Assembly (NCBI GenBank): GCA_021778845.1
Contig: JAJYBU010000010.1
Span: 1-64,000 of the forward strand
Reading direction: 5' to 3'
Origin: Acidobacteriota bacterium
Lineage (GTDB): Bacteria > Acidobacteriota > Terriglobia > Terriglobales > Acidobacteriaceae
DNA: 64,000 bases
Shown here: piece after piece, positions 59,348-64,000 of the stretch
Numbering within the stretch: the first letter of the stretch is position 1
How the letters are laid out: each line of letters begins with the position of its first letter
Translations under genes and position numbers: made by a program
Notes under the pieces: generated by a model
Seen by the model: only the letters and a program-made list of their open reading frames with translations
Databases searched by the model: none
What the model was told of the DNA's origin: nothing

Positions 59348-59677
59348 CTAGTTGATGAGTTTTGACGCGGGTTTGACGGCGAGCAGTGAGTAGGGTTTCG
59401 GGGTGGGGTGGCTGGTGACGACGACGCCGTTGGTTTCGAAGTGGGTGATGCGGTGGTCGGTGCTGTGGCCGAGCATGACGGCTTTGCGGAGCATCTGGAG
59501 GTGGCGGCGGGAGTCGTTGGCGAAGTGGCGGGAGATGGCGTGGTCGTAGTCGGTGACGAGGATGTAGGTGGCCTCGCATTTGGGACAGTAGATGGGATCC
59601 TCCAGCCAGCGATGGAAGGCGGCCGGAGGGAGCGGGGCGGCGGGGTCGGTGCCGGAGCGGATGGCGGCGATGATCAT
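59348..59677 (-). CDS. Hypothetical protein with zinc-ribbon-like motif
   Basis: 109 residues, start ATG 59677. Only one pair of Cys (DPIYCPKCEATYILVTDYD) is visible, enough for half a zinc ribbon. His-rich central part (HFANDSRRHLQML). No membrane segment. It stands between rimO and fabH, 27 bp from the former's start side, and may be transcribed with rimO. The function is unknown. Confidence 0.55.
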   Translation of the reverse strand: MIIAAIRSGTDPAAPLPPAAFHRWLEDPIYCPKCEATYILVTDYDHAISRHFANDSRRHLQMLRKAVMLGHSTDHRITHFETNGVVVTSHPTPKPYSLLAVKPASKLIN

Positions 59678-59712
59678 GGGGCAGGGATTAGGATGACGAC
59701 AACATCACGAAG

Positions 59713-60729
59713 CTAGATCTCCCAGCGGAGGAGGGTGGTGGCGGCGGTGAAACCTGCGCCTACGCTGGCGAGAAGGACGAGGTCGCCCTTCTTGATGCGA
59801 TGCTCGTCGAGGGCGGTGTTCATGGCCAGAGGGATGGTGCCGGCCGTGGTGTTGCCGTAGCGGTCGATGTTGATGATGACACGGGATTCTTCGACGCCGA
59901 GACGCTCGGCGGTGGAGAGGATGATGCGCTTGTTGGCCTGGTGGGGAATGAAGCAGCCGAGGTCGGCGCCTGTGATGCCATTGCGGGTAAGGAGGGTTTC
60001 GGCGATCTCGGACATCTTGCGGACGGCGAACTTGTAGACGGCCTGGCCGTCCTGGTGGACGAAGTGCTGCTTGGCGTCGACGGTGGCGTGGCTGGCGGGG
60101 AGGAGGCTGCCGCCGGCGGGCATGTTGAGGGAGGGAGCGCCGGAGCCGTCGATCTCATGGTGATAGTCGATGAGGCCGATCTCGCCCTCTTCGCAAGGCT
60201 CGAGGAGGACGGCGCCGGCGCCGTCACCGAAGATGATGCAGGTGGCGCGGTCGGTGTAGTCGATGATGGAACTCATGACGTCGGCACCGATGACGAGGAC
60301 TTTTTTGTGGGCGCCGGATTCGACGAGCTTGGCGCCGACCTGGAGGGCGTAGGGGAAGCCGGAGCAGGCGGCGGAGAGGTCGAAACCCCAGGCGTGGGGT
60401 GCACCAATCTTGTTCTGGACCAGGCAGGCGGTGGCGGGAAAGGCCATGTCAGGGGTGACGGTGGCGACGATGATGGCTTCGACTTCGCTGGCGTCGATGC
60501 CGCGACGGGCGAGGCAGACCTTTGCTGCTTCGGCTGCTAAATCGCTGCTGCCAATGCCCTTGTCGACGAGGTGGCGCTCGCGGATGCCGGTGCGCTCGGT
60601 GATCCATTTGTCGTCGGTGGCGACCATTTTTTCGAGGTCTGCGTTGGTGAGCAGGCGGGGCGGGACGTAGGATCCTACGGATGAAATCTTGGCGCGAACG
60701 GGGTTCCGGGGCTTCAGGGTGAGACTCAA
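59713..60729 (-). CDS. fabH: 3-oxoacyl-[ACP] synthase III
   Basis: 338 residues. It starts fatty acid synthesis by condensing acetyl-CoA with malonyl-ACP. The catalytic triad is visible as Cys in [12 protein letters not shown], His in [11 protein letters not shown] and Asn in [12 protein letters not shown]. Start chosen at TTG 60729, since GGAGG lies 7 bases upstream; ATG 60768 would add 13 residues with no homology. Single gene. The SRP RNA gene lies 150 bp upstream on the same strand. Confidence 0.92.
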   Translation of the reverse strand: MSLTLKPRNPVRAKISSVGSYVPPRLLTNADLEKMVATDDKWITERTGIRERHLVDKGIGSSDLAAEAAKVCLARRGIDASEVEAIIVATVTPDMAFPATACLVQNKIGAPHAWGFDLSAACSGFPYALQVGAKLVESGAHKKVLVIGADVMSSIIDYTDRATCIIFGDGAGAVLLEPCEEGEIGLIDYHHEIDGSGAPSLNMPAGGSLLPASHATVDAKQHFVHQDGQAVYKFAVRKMSEIAETLLTRNGITGADLGCFIPHQANKRIILSTAERLGVEESRVIINIDRYGNTTAGTIPLAMNTALDEHRIKKGDLVLLASVGAGFTAATTLLRWEI

Positions 60730-60878
60730 ACTACGACCTCCAGGGGGGAAACATGTTGCACTCAGCATCTTAGAGCATTTTCGATGGCACCGCTCTATCG
60801 CGGAGCAGACGTGGGCGACAGGCAGGAGGAGACACGGGGGTGCCTGCGCGGAGGATCGGTGGAATTTTCAGGGGGAAA

Positions 60879-60978
60879 GTGTACCGGGTTTCCCTACTGC
60901 GCCCATATCGGCCCGTTACCGTTGCTTCCTTCCGGACCTGGCGGGGTTGGCGGGAATATGTCGCGTAGGACCCGGCAC
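60879..60978 (-). ncRNA. ffs: SRP RNA, small bacterial (4.5S) type
   Basis: On minus the RNA contains the conserved loop CCAGGTCCGGAAGGAAGCAA and its ends pair (GTGCCGGGT with ACCCGGTAC). It is the RNA part of the signal recognition particle, bound by Ffh, which then docks at FtsY (gene at 45398-46372). A -10 box TAAACT is at 60991-60986, seven bases before the 5' end; the -35 is poor. 60730-60878 shows nothing further. Confidence 0.93.
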
Positions 60979-61066
60979 AAGATTGAGTTTACCACTGCGA
61001 CCTGAGTGCTGTTCCGGATTGCGATTTGATTGGGCCAACAGAGATTTGGGAGGCGCAAAGGAAGTC

Positions 61067-61095
61067 TTGACAACGATCTTCAAGCTACATATTTT
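61067..61095 (+). promoter_or_regulatory. Sigma70-type promoter of the PadR gene, near-leaderless
   Basis: TTGACA (61067-61072), 17-bp spacer, TATTTT (61090-61095). The start codon follows 11 bp later, so the 5' leader would be at most about 5 nt. No ribosome-binding site is seen. Confidence 0.75.
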
Positions 61096-61106
61096 TCAGA
61101 CTTATT

Positions 61107-61676
61107 ATGAGCCTTGAAAAAACATCTACGGTTGAGTCACTGCTGGGGTTGCTGAGTCAGGGGCCGATGTCGGGGTATGAGATGCGGCAGATGATGGAGC
61201 GGTCGACGACAAGCTTCTGGAGCGAGAGCTTTGGGCAGATCTATCCGGCGCTGCGGCGGATGGTGGAGGATGGGCTGGCGACGGTGGAGGAGCAGAGCAA
61301 GGATGGCCGGGCGAAGAAGGTGTATCGGCTGACGGATGCGGGGGAGCGGCGGCTGCGGAGGTGGCTGGGGGTGGAGGCGAGGCCGCAGGTGCGGAGAAAC
61401 GAGTTGCTGCTGAAGGTGTACTTTGGCGACCGGGCAGAGCGGGGAGCGATTGCAGCGCAGGTGGTGGCGGAGCGGGAACGGTGCGAGGACGAGATGCACC
61501 GGTTTGAGGCGGCGCTGCTGCGGATGGAGATGGAGCATGCGCGGCACCCTGCGCTGCCGTACTGGAAGATGACGGTGCGGTATGGGATGGCCGAGGCGAA
61601 GGCGGTGATGGAGTGGTGCGATGAGACGTTCGAGGAGTTGGAGAAGCGGGGGCTGGTGAGCAGAGCGAGGATGTAG
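61107..61676 (+). CDS. PadR-family transcriptional regulator
   Basis: 189 residues. The winged helix domain (LLGLLSQGPMSGYEMRQMME, FGQIYPALRRMVEDGLATVEEQ) and a C-terminal helical dimer domain (VirR-type) are visible. PadR proteins repress small-molecule-responsive or efflux genes. Start ATG 61107, very close to the expected transcription start, suggesting leaderless translation. The divergent neighbour is SRP RNA; the target gene is not obvious. Confidence 0.88.
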   Translation: MSLEKTSTVESLLGLLSQGPMSGYEMRQMMERSTTSFWSESFGQIYPALRRMVEDGLATVEEQSKDGRAKKVYRLTDAGERRLRRWLGVEARPQVRRNELLLKVYFGDRAERGAIAAQVVAERERCEDEMHRFEAALLRMEMEHARHPALPYWKMTVRYGMAEAKAVMEWCDETFEELEKRGLVSRARM

Positions 61677-61803
61677 GGCCAGTTCCTCGCGATGGGGCAG
61701 CGTGCCGGTGCGAGCAGGCTGCATGCCTCTTGGCTAGACGCTGCGCGCTGTGCGCCTCGGTGGCGATGGCAAAGCTTTGCGGTAACTGTATGAGACAGGT
61801 TCT

Positions 61804-62520
61804 CTAGCGGGTGGTGGTGACGGGTTTGGGATGGGGCTGCTGGTGGGCGAGGTCGCGGGAGGTCTTGTAGAGACGCCAGATGGCGGTGATGGTGAAGAGA
61901 AGAATGATGGACCAGAGCGTGATGAGGATGGTGTTGGCCCAGCGGGCGGAGAAGTGAGCCCAGAGGCGAAGGAAGGTGCGGCCGTAGTGGATGCCGATCC
62001 AGACGGCGATGCAGTGGCGGAGGAAACGGCTGAGGGTGAAGGCCCACATGAAGGTGGTGCGGGACATGTGGACTGCTCCGGCGGCAAGGACGAAGGGCGA
62101 GAGTGGCATGGGCGGAGGGATGAGCGCGGGGAGCGAGACGGAGAGGATGGCGTGGGTTTCCATCCAGTGGGTGACGCGGGTGAGGATGTAGGGCGGGACG
62201 TGTTTTTTGAGGAACTTCATGCCTCCGGCCTGACCGGCGACGTGGGAGAGATAGCCTCCGGTGGCGGAGCCGAGGGTGGCGATGGCGACGAGGAGGATGG
62301 GGTTGGTGTGGGCGGCGGCGTAGAGGATGAGCATGATGTCGGTGACGCCGGGGATGGGGAGAGGCACGAAGGAGCTGTCGACGATGGCAACGAGGAAGAG
62401 GCCGATGAGGCCGAGGTGGAAGAAGTAGTGCATGAGGGTGTGGTGGGGCGCGGGGTGCGCAGGCGGGGCCGCGGCGGTAACGGCGAGGAGGGCTGCGAGT
62501 GTGTGGGCGCGGAGGCTCAT
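61804..62520 (-). CDS. DedA/VTT-family membrane protein
   Basis: 238 residues with about five membrane helices. An N-terminal signal-like helix is followed by IVDSSFVPLPIPGVTDIMLI and the VTT-type loop AIATLGSATGGYLSHVAGQAGG, with LPALIPPPMPLSPFVLAAG, the equivalent of the DedA Pro/Gly motif. The acidic and Arg residues of typical DedA are only partly present. DedA-like proteins act as lipid flippases or in membrane-potential maintenance. Start ATG 62520. Convergent with PadR. Confidence 0.72.
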   Translation of the reverse strand: MSLRAHTLAALLAVTAAAPPAHPAPHHTLMHYFFHLGLIGLFLVAIVDSSFVPLPIPGVTDIMLILYAAAHTNPILLVAIATLGSATGGYLSHVAGQAGGMKFLKKHVPPYILTRVTHWMETHAILSVSLPALIPPPMPLSPFVLAAGAVHMSRTTFMWAFTLSRFLRHCIAVWIGIHYGRTFLRLWAHFSARWANTILITLWSIILLFTITAIWRLYKTSRDLAHQQPHPKPVTTTR

Positions 62521-62614
62521 GCTGGTGATATGACGTTAGCTTGAATGCGGGAGTCGCGGGGAAAGTATTTTGCCAATCCATTGGGGTGCGGCTGCGCTGA
62601 TAAACTTTAGATCT

Positions 62615-64000
62615 ATGCGCAACCTTAGTGGGAATCAGATTCGGGAAGAGTTTCTGCGGTTTTTTGAGGGTAAGGGACATCGGCGGGTGCACTCGTCGAG
62701 TTTGGTGCCGGTGAATGACCCGACGCTGCTGTTTACCAATGCAGGGATGAATCAGTTTAAGGATGTATTTCTGGGGGCGGAGACGCGGGAGTATTCGCGG
62801 GCTGCATCGTCGCAGAAGTGCGTGCGCGCGGGGGGGAAACATAATGATCTGGAGAACGTCGGGTTTACGCGGCGGCACCACACGTTCTTTGAGATGCTGG
62901 GGAATTTTTCGTTTGGGGACTACTTCAAGAAAGATGCGATTGCGTTTGCGTGGGAGTTGCTGACGAGCCCGGAGTGGTTTGGGATTGATAAGGACCGGCT
63001 GTATGTGACGATCTTCGAGGGCCAGGGAACCGTTCCGAGAGACGATGAGGCGGAGCGGTTGTGGGTGGAGGCGGGTGTGCCGAAGGAGCGCATCTTCACC
63101 ATGGGGATGAAGGATAACTTCTGGCAGATGGGCGATACCGGGCCTTGCGGGCCTTGTAGCGAGATCTTTTATGACCTTGGGCTGGCGGCGTCGGAGACGG
63201 GCGAGGACAGGCCGTTTCCGGAAGATGACCAGCGGTATATGGAGATCTGGAATCTGGTGTTTATGCAGTTCGACCGGAGTTCGGATGGGGTGTTGACGCC
63301 GCTGCCGAAACCGAGCATCGATACGGGCATGGGGTTGGAGCGGGTTGCTTGCGTGTTGCAGGGGAAGCTCTCGAATTATGAGAGTGATTTGTTTACACCG
63401 CTGTTGAAGCGGGCGGCGGAGTTGACGGGGTTTGGGGGTTCTCAGTTCTCAGTTGTCAGTTCTCAGATTGAGGATCTGGCGGTGAGCGATGAGAAGGGCG
63501 CGGCTTCGCTGCGGATTATTGCGGACCATGCGCGGGCTTCGACTTTCCTGATTGCGGATGGGGTGGTGCCGAGCAATGAGGGGCGGGGGTATGTGCTGCG
63601 GAAGATTCTGCGGCGCGGGATTCGGCATGGGCGGCTGCTGGGGCAGGAGAAGCCGTTTATGCACGAGATGGTGTTTGCGGTAAGGGATGAGATGGTGGCG
63701 GCTTATCCGGAGCTGGCGGAGAGCGCGGAGAGAGTTGCGAAGGTGGTGCTGGCCGAGGAGGAACAGTTTGCGCGCACGCTGGAGCTGGGGCTGCGCAATA
63801 TGACCGAGGAGACGCTGCGCTCGGGTAAGCTGGCGTTTGGGCTGTACGAGACGTTCGGGATGCCGTTGGATTTTATGGTGGATGCGGCGCGCGATGCTGG
63901 GATCGACTTTGATATGGAGGGGTTTGAGCGGGCGAAGGAAGAGGAGCAGGCGCGGGCGCGGGCTAGTTGGAAGGGTGGGTCGCAGAAGACGGCGGCGCCG
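62615..64000 (+). CDS. alaS: Alanyl-tRNA synthetase, 5' part (cut by window end)
   Basis: 462 codons are visible; the gene continues beyond 64000. Start ATG 62615. Class II motifs: [62 protein letters not shown] as motif 1/2 and [16 protein letters not shown] heptamer array TTCTCAG (63439-63466) lies inside the gene and codes for an unusual QFSVVSSQ segment between the catalytic and tRNA-recognition domains. Upstream, TAAACT at about 62601 could be a -10 box. It charges tRNA-Ala and is essential. Confidence 0.96.
   Translation, partial: MRNLSGNQIREEFLRFFEGKGHRRVHSSSLVPVNDPTLLFTNAGMNQFKDVFLGAETREYSRAASSQKCVRAGGKHNDLENVGFTRRHHTFFEMLGNFSFGDYFKKDAIAFAWELLTSPEWFGIDKDRLYVTIFEGQGTVPRDDEAERLWVEAGVPKERIFTMGMKDNFWQMGDTGPCGPCSEIFYDLGLAASETGEDRPFPEDDQRYMEIWNLVFMQFDRSSDGVLTPLPKPSIDTGMGLERVACVLQGKLSNYESDLFTPLLKRAAELTGFGGSQFSVVSSQIEDLAVSDEKGAASLRIIADHARASTFLIADGVVPSNEGRGYVLRKILRRGIRHGRLLGQEKPFMHEMVFAVRDEMVAAYPELAESAERVAKVVLAEEEQFARTLELGLRNMTEETLRSGKLAFGLYETFGMPLDFMVDAARDAGIDFDMEGFERAKEEEQARARASWKGGSQKTAAP
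63439..63466. repeat. Four heptamers inside alaS
   Basis: TTCTCAG, TTCTCAG, TTGTCAG, TTCTCAG. 28 bp, not a multiple of three, so flanks must have adjusted to keep the frame. Encodes SQFSVVSSQ. Confidence 0.8.

Overview
The window is about 64 kb of GC-rich bacterial chromosome with dense, mostly housekeeping genes. Gene content (XdhC/MocA plus a three-subunit molybdenum hydroxylase, GlgE and TreYZ pathways together, hrcA-grpE-dnaJ without dnaK) and the recurring short palindromic and poly-C repeats suggest an Acidobacteriota member of the class Terriglobia (Granulicella/Terriglobus/Edaphobacter-like). This is an inference from pattern recognition; no 16S rRNA or search result supports it here. 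No tRNA, rRNA, CRISPR array or transposase was seen.

Layout. 1-6.2 kb: molybdenum enzyme region, with XdhC (cut by the window start) and a MocA-like cytidylyltransferase converging on an XdhB-type/FeS/FAD operon. Near-identical composite repeats flank that operon. 6.5-19.8 kb: alpha-glucan/trehalose locus. glgE, a treS-maltokinase fusion, a glycosyltransferase-like gene and a CmpX-like membrane protein lie on the minus strand, divergent from treY-treZ and a Nudix gene. A remnant of a GH15 gene abuts treY. 19.8-28.4 kb: a VWA protein and a MoxR/BchI-type ATPase bracket an EmrB-type efflux pump, a barrel-like protein and two tandem methyltransferases; then MscS. 28.5-38.4 kb: rho, rpoZ, a 6S-like RNA candidate, comM-like ATPase, sdaA, a methyltransferase, a GT87 protein, thiolase and rsmE. 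38.5-43.4 kb: mrp-hrcA-grpE-dnaJ, a thioesterase and a TPR protein. 43.4-50.3 kb: a likely operon cinA-plsY-gpsA-ftsY-ribD-ribE and a J-domain protein. 50.3-57.5 kb: repeat-rich intergenic DNA, an NHL lipoprotein, Cfa-like synthase, a 39-bp tandem repeat, an NHL protein, a YeeE/YedE pair, pgpA-yacG and hicAB. 57.5-64 kb: rimO, fabH, SRP RNA, a PadR regulator, a DedA-like protein and the 5' part of alaS.

How the genes work together. The glycan locus holds two routes linking alpha-glucan and trehalose: TreY/TreZ release trehalose from glucan ends, while TreS plus maltokinase and GlgE can turn trehalose into maltose-1-phosphate and back into glucan. SRP RNA and its receptor FtsY, and the stress regulator HrcA with GrpE and DnaJ, are all present. 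cinA-plsY-gpsA-ftsY-rib is a compact membrane, cofactor and secretion operon.

The most unusual signal is repeat biology. At least five families of short palindromic or low-complexity elements occur. Some sit inside genes as in-frame insertions: twice in the treS-maltokinase gene and once in rimO; alaS carries a separate heptamer array. A diverged poly-C element of about 0.3-0.4 kb is present in two copies with the same order of blocks. Starts were chosen from ribosome-binding sites and overlaps and are inferences.
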